Assembly (NCBI GenBank): GCA_965216945.1 | Contig: CBDCGU010000003.1 | Coordinates: forward strand, 1,984,001-2,048,000 | Source: DATHZQ01 sp965216945 | Lineage (GTDB): Bacteria; Actinomycetota; Acidimicrobiia; Spongiisociales; UBA5794 | Direction: 5' to 3' | DNA length: 64,000 nt | Shown here: piece after piece, positions 15,856 to 24,236 of the stretch | How positions within the stretch are numbered: the stretch's first letter is position 1 | How the letters are laid out: every line of letters starts with the position of its first letter | The notes under the pieces: generated by a model | Database searches by the model: none | Seen by the model: only the letters and a program-made list of their open reading frames with translations | What the model was told of the DNA's origin: nothing | Made by a program: the position numbers and the translations under genes

Positions 15856-17160
15856 CTACGGGATGGTGATGTCGTGGTGACCGCTTTGCAGGAACGCAAA
15901 GTGGAACCGATCGCTGGGATCGTGCTCCAGCTTGATCTGTGCGACGAGATCTTCGACGTCCTCCATGTGGCGCTGCCTCGCCGCGCTGAGGCCCGGTGAG
16001 TCACGGCGGCTGGAAAACCAGAAGTGGAAGTCACGATTGGGCCAGATCGGCATGCGATCGATCCCGAGGCGAGCGGCGGCGAAGGCTTCGATGACGTCGC
16101 GCTCCGGATTGTGATGGGCGCCGTTGCCGCAGAACAAATAGTGGTCTGCCGTCACCCGATCGACGAAGTCAGCGGAAACGTTGGCAACCGCACCGTGATG
16201 CTGCACCTTGAGCGCACTGACGTGAATCCGCCCCGAGTCGTCCAGCCGGCCGTAATGCTCCAGGCCCGCCAGCACATCCTCCGATGAGCCGTCCCCGGCG
16301 AGAAGGACGGTCACGGCCTGCCGATCGCGGACGAACAGCATCAACGACGCCAGGTTTGGGGGGGTGATGCCGCCGGACCCCAGCGACGACGAAGCCAGCG
16401 GCTCGACCACCCGGTGTGCATCCAGTGCGCCCAGGCGACCCTCGTCCACCAGCATCTCAGCTTGCAGCTTCTTCAGCGCCTCGTGGTTGTTGCGAATCCA
16501 TGCCGCCCAATCCGCACGGAGGGCGGTGATCGCCTCTTCCGTGGGCGCAAGCACCTGCAGCGTGAACGGGCCGATCCTCCGATACGACGAGTTCCCCAGC
16601 TGCATGAGCCGGTTGCGGGGCCGGTTGCGCTTGATCCCGAGCTGGCGATCGGAGATGCGGCGCGACAGCTCCATCGCGGAACGCTCACCGGTGGCGAGAT
16701 CGTCGACCCGTTGTGCCTCGAGGCGCGCCTCCTCCTCCATGGCTCCGGCGAGCAGCCGGGCACTGGTGGCCAGGGCGCCGGCGGTGTCGGGTTCGAGGTC
16801 ATCGCCCACCAGCTCGAACAAGGAGTTGTGCCAGATCTCCTCGATAGGTGGTGGCTCGGGGAAGCTCGGCTTGCTCGGGCTCTCGCCCCGCTCCTCGAGG
16901 TGGCGATAGACCTTCCACTGCACCGCATCCTCGGTGATGCCCAAGACGCCCGAGATGTGGTCGTCGTCGATGTGAGACACATAGGCCAGGTCGATCCTGG
17001 GGAGCGCATACAGCACCCGCCGAGCGTTGTCGCGGAACGCCTCCTTGCGACCTCCATCCACCAGGACGTGGTACTCCTGCTCGACGCCGGCCGCATCGGG
17101 CCGTGTGCTCGTGAGCAGCAGACAATCCCCGTCGCCCGCGTGGAACATCCGGATCCTCAC
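15856..17160 (-). CDS. ComEC-like MBL-fold hydrolase coupled to S8 protease
   Basis: The 434-residue protein begins with GTG 17160 overlapping the protease stop (GTGA), with GGGGAG 7 bases upstream. VRIRMFHAGDGDCLLL and HVLVDGG match the start of ComEC/Rec2-type MBL domains. H63-x-x-D-x-H68 (SHIDDDHISG) is the metal-binding motif; QHHGAVANVSADF and FCGNGAHHNPE carry later ligand histidines. A long helical insert (about 75-270) separates the two halves and is larger than in plain ComEC-C proteins. No membrane segments. Substrate unknown; phosphodiester or nucleotide hydrolysis is typical for this group. Strict coupling to an intracellular-looking protease suggests they act together. Confidence 0.78.
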   Translation of the reverse strand: MRIRMFHAGDGDCLLLTSTRPDAAGVEQEYHVLVDGGRKEAFRDNARRVLYALPRIDLAYVSHIDDDHISGVLGITEDAVQWKVYRHLEERGESPSKPSFPEPPPIEEIWHNSLFELVGDDLEPDTAGALATSARLLAGAMEEEARLEAQRVDDLATGERSAMELSRRISDRQLGIKRNRPRNRLMQLGNSSYRRIGPFTLQVLAPTEEAITALRADWAAWIRNNHEALKKLQAEMLVDEGRLGALDAHRVVEPLASSSLGSGGITPPNLASLMLFVRDRQAVTVLLAGDGSSEDVLAGLEHYGRLDDSGRIHVSALKVQHHGAVANVSADFVDRVTADHYLFCGNGAHHNPERDVIEAFAAARLGIDRMPIWPNRDFHFWFSSRRDSPGLSAARQRHMEDVEDLVAQIKLEHDPSDRFHFAFLQSGHHDITIP

Positions 17161-19211
17161 GAGACACTCCCCGGCTTCTTGGCGGCGTCCACCGAGGTGA
17201 ACGGCTGGCCTACCCGCGCCACGCATTTCTCGGGTTGGATCACGCCGAACCCTGCGTCGTCCTGCCAGCGGTAGTCGGCTCCCGGCAGCGGCTGGGCCGT
17301 GCGGCGCATCATGCCGAGTATCTGGTTGGCGGTCAGGCGGCGCTCGATCGACAGCATGTGGGCGGCGACTCCTGCGACGTACGGGCTCGCCATCGAGGTG
17401 CCGGTCATGGAGGTCCACAGCCCTCGCTCGTCGTGCGAGCCGAAGCCGCGAGCGGCCACGACCGCGGTGCCAGGTGCCACGATGTCGGGTTTGGTGCGCC
17501 CGTCCCATGTCGGGCCTTGGCTCGACGAGGCGTGGATTCGCTGCGTGGCCGTGTCCTCGTTTCCCACGGCGATGACCCCGTGGCCGCACGCCAGCGAGCT
17601 CACCGATGAGCGATCTACGTTCGAGTCGAGTGCGAAGTAGGAGGGGAACAACCAGGCCGTCGCCTCGCCCAAACGGCCCACGGGTCGCGGGTCGTCACGC
17701 TCGATCCAGGCGTCGAATCCGCCATCCCGCACCTCCTCGCCGCGCAGTCGCACTGTCCACGTGCCCGCCTCGACACCGACGATGGTGCCCTTCAGCCGCG
17801 GGCTCAGGAACACGGAAACGCGGTTGGCGCCGTTGGCGGGGTGGTAGCGCTCGTTGTAGATGCTGAGGAATGTCTCGCTGGCGAGCCTGTGGTTCTCGTA
17901 GTACTCGCCGGGAAACACCCAGTCGGTGTGCTCACCGGAGGGGGAGTGCACCTGAACCGCAAACTCGTCGCCCGCCCGGTACCAGATCTCCAACTCGTTC
18001 TCGGAGACGTCCACCCGCCCGTTGCCGACGACCTGCCAATGGAGGTCTCTGGTGAGACCCCGCGCCGGAATGGTCCCGCTGGCATGGATACGGCCCGTGA
18101 CGAACCCGATGTCGCCCTCGAATTGTGGGCTCTCCTGACCGGCATTTCCTGCAGCCACAGTCACGCATCGACCCGGGCGTCCCAGCGCGGCGTCGATCCA
18201 GCGGGAGATGGGGCTCGTGCCGTCGTGGGCGTGGCCGTTGGTGCCGAGGCTGATGTTGACGACCGCGGGCAGGTCCTCCCGATCTGCCACGGCAAAGATG
18301 TAATCCACGGCCTGTGCGAGGCGCGTGGAGTCGTAGAACGTCCGATGCCGATCGTGATCCTCCTCGCTGAGGGCGATCGTCACTCCGACAATGGTTGCGT
18401 GCGGGCAGACACCGCTCGCTCCCGCGGCGATGCTGGCGACGTGGGTCCCGTGAGACCCGAGCTGCTGGATCGTTTGGGGCAGGAAGTCGCTTGCGTCGAC
18501 GCCCGCCGCCGCGGCGTCCGCGATGGCCTGGTCCATGGCTTGCCGGGTGAGTACCCGCCCGTAGCCGTACTCGCTGGACCCGTCGTGACGTGCTGCCTGG
18601 TCCCAGATCTCGAGAAACCTCGTGCCGCCGTCGACAACGAAGTCGGGGTGGGAGAAGTCGAAGCCGCCCACGTCGATGATCCCGACGATGACGCCGTGCT
18701 GGCGGCTGCCGTGCAGGGCTCGGGCGAGGCCGGGAACCCGCTCGGTGGGCTGGACTCCGTGGCTCGTCGCAACGTGCGGCTTGGGATGCGACAGCGGCGA
18801 GCCCGTCTCGATGTAGGCGATCCCGACGTCGGCGGCCTGGGTGCGCAGCCGCTCGAGGTCACCTGGCCCCAGCTCGGCGACGCAGATGCTGCCCTGTTGT
18901 TGTGCTCGCCCCAGGCCCTGGATCGAGTGTGCGTTGATCGACGGGTTGTCCAGGTGGACGAAGCACGAGACTCGGGCGCGCCGTGCCGGGCGAACACCGC
19001 TGGGTGGTGCGTCGAGCTCGTCGGTGTCGGGGTGGTTTTCGGCTGCCGCAGCGAGCGTCGCAACCGTCTCCAGGTCGCCGGCCACCTGCGATTGTGTTTG
19101 CACGGACGCCGACATACCTGCTCGATAGCCGTTCACCTCGTCGTCGCCGTTGACGATCATTCGGACCTTCGGGGACAGCCGCTGGCTGAAGTCCTCCGAG
19201 ATCGGCTCCAT
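17157..19211 (-). CDS. Subtilisin-like S8 serine protease without signal peptide
   Basis: The 684-residue enzyme keeps the full triad: D180 (VGIIDVGGFDFSHPDF), H254 (GSHGTHVASIAAG) and S606 (GTSMASPYVAG), plus the oxyanion Asn region (VVNISLGTNG, VTVAAGNAG). An insert of about 200 residues between the Asn and the Ser contains beta-rich segments (HWQVVGNGRVDVSENELEI) and may be a protein-binding domain. Residues 1-170 are an N-terminal region with no signal peptide; part of it (about 80-150) may be a propeptide-like domain. Start ATG 19211 follows GGGGAGGGGAG. Without export signal it may work inside the cell, activated by a partner; the coupled MBL gene is the obvious candidate. Confidence 0.85.
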   Translation of the reverse strand: MEPISEDFSQRLSPKVRMIVNGDDEVNGYRAGMSASVQTQSQVAGDLETVATLAAAAENHPDTDELDAPPSGVRPARRARVSCFVHLDNPSINAHSIQGLGRAQQQGSICVAELGPGDLERLRTQAADVGIAYIETGSPLSHPKPHVATSHGVQPTERVPGLARALHGSRQHGVIVGIIDVGGFDFSHPDFVVDGGTRFLEIWDQAARHDGSSEYGYGRVLTRQAMDQAIADAAAAGVDASDFLPQTIQQLGSHGTHVASIAAGASGVCPHATIVGVTIALSEEDHDRHRTFYDSTRLAQAVDYIFAVADREDLPAVVNISLGTNGHAHDGTSPISRWIDAALGRPGRCVTVAAGNAGQESPQFEGDIGFVTGRIHASGTIPARGLTRDLHWQVVGNGRVDVSENELEIWYRAGDEFAVQVHSPSGEHTDWVFPGEYYENHRLASETFLSIYNERYHPANGANRVSVFLSPRLKGTIVGVEAGTWTVRLRGEEVRDGGFDAWIERDDPRPVGRLGEATAWLFPSYFALDSNVDRSSVSSLACGHGVIAVGNEDTATQRIHASSSQGPTWDGRTKPDIVAPGTAVVAARGFGSHDERGLWTSMTGTSMASPYVAGVAAHMLSIERRLTANQILGMMRRTAQPLPGADYRWQDDAGFGVIQPEKCVARVGQPFTSVDAAKKPGSVS

Positions 19212-19302
19212 CTCCCCTCCCCGGTCGAGGCTCCTCCACGAAGAGGAGGTGCGGCTGGCCCTTCCGGATACAGCATATTGAGGCGGTGCGGCCCGTGTCG
19301 GG

Positions 19303-19330
19303 TTGACGCCGAGGGTGATCGTGAGAGCAT
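19303..19330 (+). promoter_or_regulatory. Promoter of the emfourin-protease pair
   Basis: TTGACG (19303-19308), then a 16-base spacer, then GAGCAT (19325-19330), which keeps the key A at position 2 and T at position 6. The hexamer ends 6 bases before ATG 19337, so transcription could start at the ATG. Weak -10; inference. Confidence 0.4.
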
Positions 19331-19336
19331 GGCGCC

Positions 19337-19753
19337 ATGGCGGTGCGTATGTTCGTAGTGGGGTTCGCGGTGTTGCTGGCAGCGTGTGGCGATACACCGG
19401 GAGAGGCTGCGGCCCCGGCGGTCGAGTCATCGCCCCAAGAAAGGCAACCTGTGCTGATCACCTATGAACGGTCGGGAGGGATCGCCGGGATCACGCGGTC
19501 CGTGACGCTGTCCACCGACGACCTGACGGAGGATCGGGCTGCCGAGCTGCGGCGGCTGATCGACGACGCCGGCTTCTTCGATCTTCCCGAGGAGATCGCT
19601 GGCGACGGCTCCGTTGCGGACGACTTCACGTACGTCATCGTGGTCGAGTCCGGGTCGAACGTGGCCAGTGTCACGGCCGCCGACGCCGCCGTACCGGAGG
19701 ATCTCCGGCCCCTGCTCGACTGGCTGGACCGTGCCGCCAGATCGGGCGGATAG
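19337..19753 (+). CDS. Emfourin-like protease inhibitor lipoprotein
   Basis: The 138-residue protein starts with a lipoprotein signal (VVGFAVLLAAC, lipobox Leu-Ala-Ala-Cys at about 14-17), so the mature form is lipid-anchored on the outer face of the membrane. The mature domain, from ITYERSGGIAGITRSVTLST through AELRRLIDDAGFFDLPEEI to DLRPLLDWLDRA, matches emfourin, the inhibitor encoded beside protealysin-like proteases. In the known operon the inhibitor is soluble; anchoring it is unusual. It lies 44 bases upstream of an M4 protease gene, on the same strand, as expected for an inhibitor-enzyme pair. Confidence 0.82.
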   Translation: MAVRMFVVGFAVLLAACGDTPGEAAAPAVESSPQERQPVLITYERSGGIAGITRSVTLSTDDLTEDRAAELRRLIDDAGFFDLPEEIAGDGSVADDFTYVIVVESGSNVASVTAADAAVPEDLRPLLDWLDRAARSGG

Positions 19754-19797
19754 CCCCAGGAGAGGACCGCCATCGGGAGCGAGGGAGAGAGCGCACC

Positions 19798-20943
19798 ATG
19801 ACCCAACGGCAGCCACTGCACTGCATCATCCCGCCATTCGTGTTCGAGTCGATCGCAGCCAACGGCACGGATGCCCAACGAGACCGCGCAGTGATCTCGA
19901 TGGAGGTCTCTGCTGTGATCCGCGAACAGCGGACGGACGGGACCGACCTGGCGACGTCGGCGGTCGCTGCACCGGGCAAGGAGCGCATCGTCTACACCGC
20001 CAACAACACGACGAACCTGCCGGGGACGCCCGTCCGGAGTGAAGGCTCGCCGGCGACGGGCGACGCCGCCGTGGACGAGGCGTACGACGGTTCCGGTGAT
20101 ACCTACGACCTGTTCAAGGACGTCTACGCCCGCAGCTCCATCGACGACAACAACATGCGTCTCGACTCGACGGTGCACTACCGGGTCGGGTACGACAACG
20201 CCTTCTGGAACGGCTCACAGATGGTGTACGGCGACGGCGACGAGGACCTGCCGGTGGACCAGCGTCTGTTCAACCGTTTCACCAAATCGCTGGACGTCAT
20301 CGGCCACGAGCTGACCCACGGGGTCACGGAGTTCTCCGCCGGGCTCGTGTACCGCGACCAATCAGGTGCACTGAACGAGCACTTCTCCGACGTCTTTGGA
20401 ACGCTGGTGCGGCAGCGGAAGCTGAACCAAACGGCAGGGGAGGCAGACTGGATCGTGGGAGGGGATCTGCTCACCGCCAACGTCAACGGTGTCGGCATCC
20501 GTTCGATGAAAGCACCGGGCACCGCATACGACGACCCCGTCATCGGCAAGGACCCGCAACCCGGCCACATGGACGACTTCGTCAACACCACGTCCGACAA
20601 CGGTGGCGTGCACATCAACTCGGGAATCCCCAACCGGGCGTTCTACCTGGTTGCAACCGAGATCGGTGGCAACGCATGGGGGGATGCAGGCATGATCTGG
20701 TACCGCACCCTCACCGACGGCCGGCTGACCCCGCAGGCCACATTCGACGGGGCGGCTGCACTCACCTTTGCGGTTGCCGGCGAGCTGCATGGTGCAGGAA
20801 GCACTCAGCAGACAGCCGTGGCCAACGGCTGGAACGGGGTGGGGATCGACGCAACCTCGGGCAACGGTGGCCCGGTATCCAGCGGATGTCTGCCGCTGGG
20901 TGGCGTACTCGCCCGGATCGGGTTGGTGGGTAGACACGCCTGA
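19798..20943 (+). CDS. Protealysin-like M4 family metallopeptidase
   Basis: The 381-residue enzyme has zinc motif HELTH at 170-174, the third ligand Glu in NEHFSD (E194), and the late catalytic His in DNGGVHINSG. The short N-terminal propeptide carries CIIPPFVFESIA, close to the PPY motif of protealysin precursors, and there is no signal peptide; protealysins also lack one. The usual M4 mature region (about 330 residues) is complete. A Ser/Gly-rich tail ends at residue 381. Relatives can cut actin or act in invasion or competition; the target here is unknown. The emfourin lipoprotein just upstream should inhibit it. Confidence 0.88.
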   Translation: MTQRQPLHCIIPPFVFESIAANGTDAQRDRAVISMEVSAVIREQRTDGTDLATSAVAAPGKERIVYTANNTTNLPGTPVRSEGSPATGDAAVDEAYDGSGDTYDLFKDVYARSSIDDNNMRLDSTVHYRVGYDNAFWNGSQMVYGDGDEDLPVDQRLFNRFTKSLDVIGHELTHGVTEFSAGLVYRDQSGALNEHFSDVFGTLVRQRKLNQTAGEADWIVGGDLLTANVNGVGIRSMKAPGTAYDDPVIGKDPQPGHMDDFVNTTSDNGGVHINSGIPNRAFYLVATEIGGNAWGDAGMIWYRTLTDGRLTPQATFDGAAALTFAVAGELHGAGSTQQTAVANGWNGVGIDATSGNGGPVSSGCLPLGGVLARIGLVGRHA

Positions 20944-20972
20944 GAAACGCTGCAAACCGTGACCCGAACGCG

Positions 20973-20998
20973 CTTGGGGCCCCACGAGGGGCCCCAAG
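20973..20998. terminator. Strong hairpin terminator between convergent genes
   Basis: CTTGGGGCCCC pairs perfectly with GGGGCCCCAAG around an ACGA loop. It lies 30 bases past the M4 protease stop and 22 bases before the stop of the convergent PorA-type gene, so it could serve both. No T tract. Confidence 0.75.
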
Positions 20999-21019
20999 GT
21001 CATGGCGGGGATGGGGACG

Positions 21020-21721
21020 TCAGACGGTTGTCGTCTCCTTGTCCCAGTCTGCGGGAACGGTGTCGGGGACACTGTCCTTCTCTTCACGGCCGGCCCACCA
21101 GAGACCGGCACCGGCGAGCAGGGACGTGATGCCGACGCCGCCGAGCACGGCTGCCAGGCCGAGACCGAGCTGCAGTGCCGAGTGGGTCACGGTGCCGACT
21201 CCGAGCTCACCGACCAGGCCATGGGCGACGCCGCTCCACGCCTGGGAGCGTGCCGGGCCCTCGATCGGATGCAGCCGGTCGAAGTCGGTCCAATAGCGAC
21301 CGTCGACGTCGAACTCGTACGTGCCGGCTTCGAAGACTTCGCCGTTGTACTCGGCGTCCTCGGTGAGCACGACGGTTTGGGTGCCGTGCAGCACGTGGTA
21401 CGAGATCGTCGCCATCATGAACATGTACTCGGTGCCGGTGTTGACCAGCGGATCGTTCGGGTCGAGGTCGGACTCGACGACCGGGTAGGCCCAGTCCTCG
21501 GTGAGCAGCGTCATGATCGCCTCGGCCCCTTCGGTGGTGCCGCGATCGATGAGCTGGCCGTCCTCGTTGTAGCTCAGCGTGACGTTCTGGGCCTCGCTGA
21601 AGGCTTGGAGCGACCCGTAGCCGTCCTGCACCTTCGTGTAGGCGACCACGCCCGCAACCATGAAGCCGAGTCCGATGAGCGCCAGGACAACGCCCAACAT
21701 TCTCAGACGCTTGGCCATCAT
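21020..21721 (-). CDS. PorA-family (DUF3068-like) membrane protein
   Basis: The 233-residue protein has one N-terminal membrane segment (MLGVVLALIGLGFMVAGVVAYTKV) and one near the C-terminus (LGLGLAAVLGGVGITSLLAGAGLWW), with about 150 extracytoplasmic residues between. The region contains Tyr- and Thr-rich strands typical of the actinobacterial DUF3068/PorA group (EYMFMMATISYHVLHGTQTVVLTEDAEYNG). Start ATG 21721 or 21718 after AAGGAGG. An operator TTGTGAA-N4-TTCACAA lies 20 to 37 bases upstream of the start, matching one before the divergent ArsR gene, so that regulator probably controls it. Function not known. Confidence 0.7.
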   Translation of the reverse strand: MMAKRLRMLGVVLALIGLGFMVAGVVAYTKVQDGYGSLQAFSEAQNVTLSYNEDGQLIDRGTTEGAEAIMTLLTEDWAYPVVESDLDPNDPLVNTGTEYMFMMATISYHVLHGTQTVVLTEDAEYNGEVFEAGTYEFDVDGRYWTDFDRLHPIEGPARSQAWSGVAHGLVGELGVGTVTHSALQLGLGLAAVLGGVGITSLLAGAGLWWAGREEKDSVPDTVPADWDKETTTV

Positions 21722-21740
21722 GTGAGTTCCTCCTTGGGTT

Positions 21741-21758
21741 TTGTGAATTCTTTCACAA
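21741..21758. promoter_or_regulatory. Operator site 1 for the divergent ArsR-type regulator
   Basis: TTGTGAA-TTCT-TTCACAA is a perfect 7-base inverted repeat, 20 bases upstream of the PorA-type start. The same motif occurs at 21849-21868. Binding by the adjacent regulator is inferred from position and repetition. Confidence 0.7.
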
Positions 21759-21848
21759 TATGTCCGTAGCTTTTCGCAAATCGTCGATAGGCGATAGGGA
21801 CCTTGGTCCCAGCCGGTGCGGTCCGATAGCCGGAGACGCCAGAACATT

Positions 21849-21868
21849 CTTGTGAAACAATTCACAAG
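21849..21868. promoter_or_regulatory. Operator site 2 for the divergent ArsR-type regulator
   Basis: CTTGTGAA-ACAA-TTCACAAG is a perfect 8-base inverted repeat, 8 bases before the regulator's start codon, where binding would block its own expression. Same core as site 1. Confidence 0.7.
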
Positions 21869-21876
21869 GACGACCT

Positions 21877-22251
21877 GTGATGAATGTGCCTCAGCCTCCC
21901 GCATGCCGCGAAGACCAGCTCCCCGACCCGGGTCCGATGACCGCGGAGCGGATGGCGCACATCGCCAAGGCGCTGGCTCACCCCAACCGGTTGAAGATCA
22001 TCCAGCAGTTCCTCGTGGGGAGGCCGCATACCGTGCAAGACATCGTGGGGGAGTGCGTGCTTGCACAGTCGACGACATCCGAGCATCTACGGATCCTGCG
22101 CGAGGCCAACGTTCTCTTCGCCACCAAGGACGGGCCGCGCACGTGGTATTGCCTCAGGCGGTCGGTGCTGGCCGAGTTCTCCCGTGCCGTGGACGACCTC
22201 TGTCGCATCTCGGCCTGTTCCGCAATCCCCACGAAGGCGCAAACAGCGTGA
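21877..22251 (+). CDS. ArsR-type transcriptional repressor
   Basis: The 124-residue protein is a compact winged helix: MAHIAKALAHPNRLKIIQQFL, then TVQDIVGECVLAQSTTSEHLRILREANVLFATKDG and PRTWYCLRR for the wing. The LAQSTTSEHLRILRE recognition helix is canonical for ArsR. Cysteines at GECVLAQ, WYCL and the C-terminal DLCRISACS could bind metal or sense oxidants; the sequence does not match a known sensor exactly. Start GTG 21877 (AAGGA 6 bases upstream) or ATG 21880. It likely represses itself and the divergent PorA-type gene through the two identical-core operators. Confidence 0.85.
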   Translation: MMNVPQPPACREDQLPDPGPMTAERMAHIAKALAHPNRLKIIQQFLVGRPHTVQDIVGECVLAQSTTSEHLRILREANVLFATKDGPRTWYCLRRSVLAEFSRAVDDLCRISACSAIPTKAQTA

Positions 22252-22359
22252 CACGACTCACGAGGGGGTCTCCTCCGTCCTGACCGCAGATGCACCTGCT
22301 CCCGGTGGCGTCGGTGGCCACCCACCGACGAAGCGCGGGTGGCGTCGTACCATGCAAGG

Positions 22360-23166
22360 ATGCACCGCTCGCTGCTGATACTCGCCGGCGTGGTCCTCGG
22401 GATCGCCGTCGGAGGCGGCGCGGCGGCGCTGGTGAGCTCGACAGGCGATACCGCCACGGATGAGGCGGCCACCGTCATCTCGACGACGCTGCCCCCGATC
22501 GTCGTCGAAGCACCCTGGGCGGAGGGTGGGGTGCGGTTCCGCTCGTCGGTGCTCACCCCCGTGGCCTTCACCGTGGAGGACGGCGTCGCCGAGCTGGAGT
22601 TCACGGTCACGCCCCTCCATTGGACCGCGCTCGATGACGAGGGGGAACCGTTCCCCGATGCAGTGCCGGTGCGTCCCGAACATTGGGAGCTCGCAACGGC
22701 CACGGGCACGACGTATGAGACTTCCACGGTCATCGACGAGGGGGTCGTGCGCTTTGCCGTCCCCGAGGACACGTCCATCGACGACGTGGCCGTCGTGCGT
22801 GTCGTGGGTTGGCGGGTGGCTGCGCCGGAGCGCAGCTCTGTGACCGTGCCGCTCGAGCCCGGCGAGCGGCGCACCTTTCCCAACGGCGCCACGGCCGAGA
22901 TCGAGACCGTGTTGGAACAGGCCAACTCGACCATCGTCCAGCTCAACAGCCTTCTCGCCGACGATCCCTGGATGGCTGGGCATTCCCTGGCGTTCATCTC
23001 GGTACCCGATCCGGGATGGCGAGTGGGTTTCCGGTTCAACCAGTCGACCAATGTCCAGTTGATCTGGGAGGGAGCCGGGGCCCCCGACGAGGTGGAGCTG
23101 GTGCAGGAGTACCCGGAATGGCAACCCGTCGCCGCGGACACCATCGTCATCGGAGCCGGGCCGTGA
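22360..23166 (+). CDS. Membrane-anchored extracytoplasmic protein A
   Basis: The 268-residue protein has an N-terminal anchor (LLILAGVVLGIAVGGGAAALV) and a beta-rich exterior of about 235 residues that I do not recognise. Its middle (HWELATATGTTYETSTVID) resembles the segment WELRTATGVITSLRTVYD of the next protein, so the two look like paralogues. The stop overlaps the next start (GTGA), so they are translationally coupled. Start ATG 22360 has no good ribosome site. Confidence 0.6.
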   Translation: MHRSLLILAGVVLGIAVGGGAAALVSSTGDTATDEAATVISTTLPPIVVEAPWAEGGVRFRSSVLTPVAFTVEDGVAELEFTVTPLHWTALDDEGEPFPDAVPVRPEHWELATATGTTYETSTVIDEGVVRFAVPEDTSIDDVAVVRVVGWRVAAPERSSVTVPLEPGERRTFPNGATAEIETVLEQANSTIVQLNSLLADDPWMAGHSLAFISVPDPGWRVGFRFNQSTNVQLIWEGAGAPDEVELVQEYPEWQPVAADTIVIGAGP

Positions 23167-24092
23167 GCGACGTCGAGTACGACCTGGCGGAGATCCTGAG
23201 GTCACCCCTCGAACCGGACCCCGACGACGAGCGAGAGGCCCGCGGCTGGCTTGCAGCGGTGCTGGCGTTCGTGGCGGCCGCCGCCGTGACGACCGCCGCG
23301 GTGACCGGCTGGACGGGTGGTGAGGATCAGGTTTCGCAGCCGACGTCGAGCGTCGCGGCGGAGGAGCCGGCGACACGTGACGTCGTCGTGGCCGAGCCGA
23401 CGCCGTTTCCTGACGACTATGTGCCAATTGCAGGCGATGTTGCGGTTCGTACCGAATCTCCGCTGATCCACGAGGATCGTCTGCTCGTGCCGCTGACGAT
23501 GGTCGTGCGACGGGGCGCCGACCCGAGCGAGATAGCACGGCCGCTGGGAGGGCAATGGGAGTTGCGCACCGCCACCGGGGTGATCACGTCACTACGCACG
23601 GTGTACGACCCGTTCCTCCCCAGCGTGTGGTCGGTCGAATTCCCGCCACTCGACGATCTCCCCGGCGAGCTCGTCATGGTCGAGCGTTGGGACCCGACCG
23701 AGGTGGAGGGGAGCGTGGAGCTCGAGTGGACGGGTCTCGAATACCAGGCCGACGAGCCGATCACCATCGAGCTCGGAGCAGGCGCCTCGCTACAGATCGT
23801 CGAGTTGCGACTCGCCAACTTCCTCGGGCGTGCCCAATGGCAGCTCGAGGGCGCCGACCTCGGAGTCGTCGAGCTCGACGTCGACCTCTTCACCGAGTCG
23901 GGCGAGCTGCTCGGTGACTACACGGCCGTGTCGGCAAGCATCGACCCGGAGCCGAGGGCGGGTTTCATCGACTACGCATGGCTCCCCGGAATCCAGGTCG
24001 ATCAAGACGATGCCGTGACGCTGCGATTGACCGCTCGAGCCACCGTCGGCAGCCGCGCTCCCGTCGACATCGCCGTTCCGATCGGCGGCTGA
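23163..24092 (+). CDS. Membrane-anchored extracytoplasmic protein B
   Basis: The 309-residue product has a cytoplasmic acidic N-terminus of about 25 residues (DVEYDLAEILRSPLEPDPDD), then one membrane segment (AAVLAFVAAAAVTTAAVTGW), then about 260 extracytoplasmic residues rich in beta strands. Function unknown. It shares a WEL-TATG segment with protein A and starts at GTG 23163, overlapping that gene's stop. Together they may form one surface complex. Confidence 0.6.
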   Translation: MSDVEYDLAEILRSPLEPDPDDEREARGWLAAVLAFVAAAAVTTAAVTGWTGGEDQVSQPTSSVAAEEPATRDVVVAEPTPFPDDYVPIAGDVAVRTESPLIHEDRLLVPLTMVVRRGADPSEIARPLGGQWELRTATGVITSLRTVYDPFLPSVWSVEFPPLDDLPGELVMVERWDPTEVEGSVELEWTGLEYQADEPITIELGAGASLQIVELRLANFLGRAQWQLEGADLGVVELDVDLFTESGELLGDYTAVSASIDPEPRAGFIDYAWLPGIQVDQDDAVTLRLTARATVGSRAPVDIAVPIGG

Positions 24093-24236
24093 CACCGGCT
24101 GCCGCTCGCATCAGCCTGCGCCCGTCGCCGGGTCCTTCCGCGGTGCCCCGGCGGCGTCCTGCGTCCTCGCCGGTCGACGCCGATACCTCGGGGACACCGC
24201 AGCATCGATCGCGTGACGGACCACTAGTTTGGAGGC

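Noticed and set aside
15856..21000. Prophage or integrated element carrying the protease genes
   Set aside because: No integrase, attachment repeats, tRNA target or change in base composition is visible at either side.
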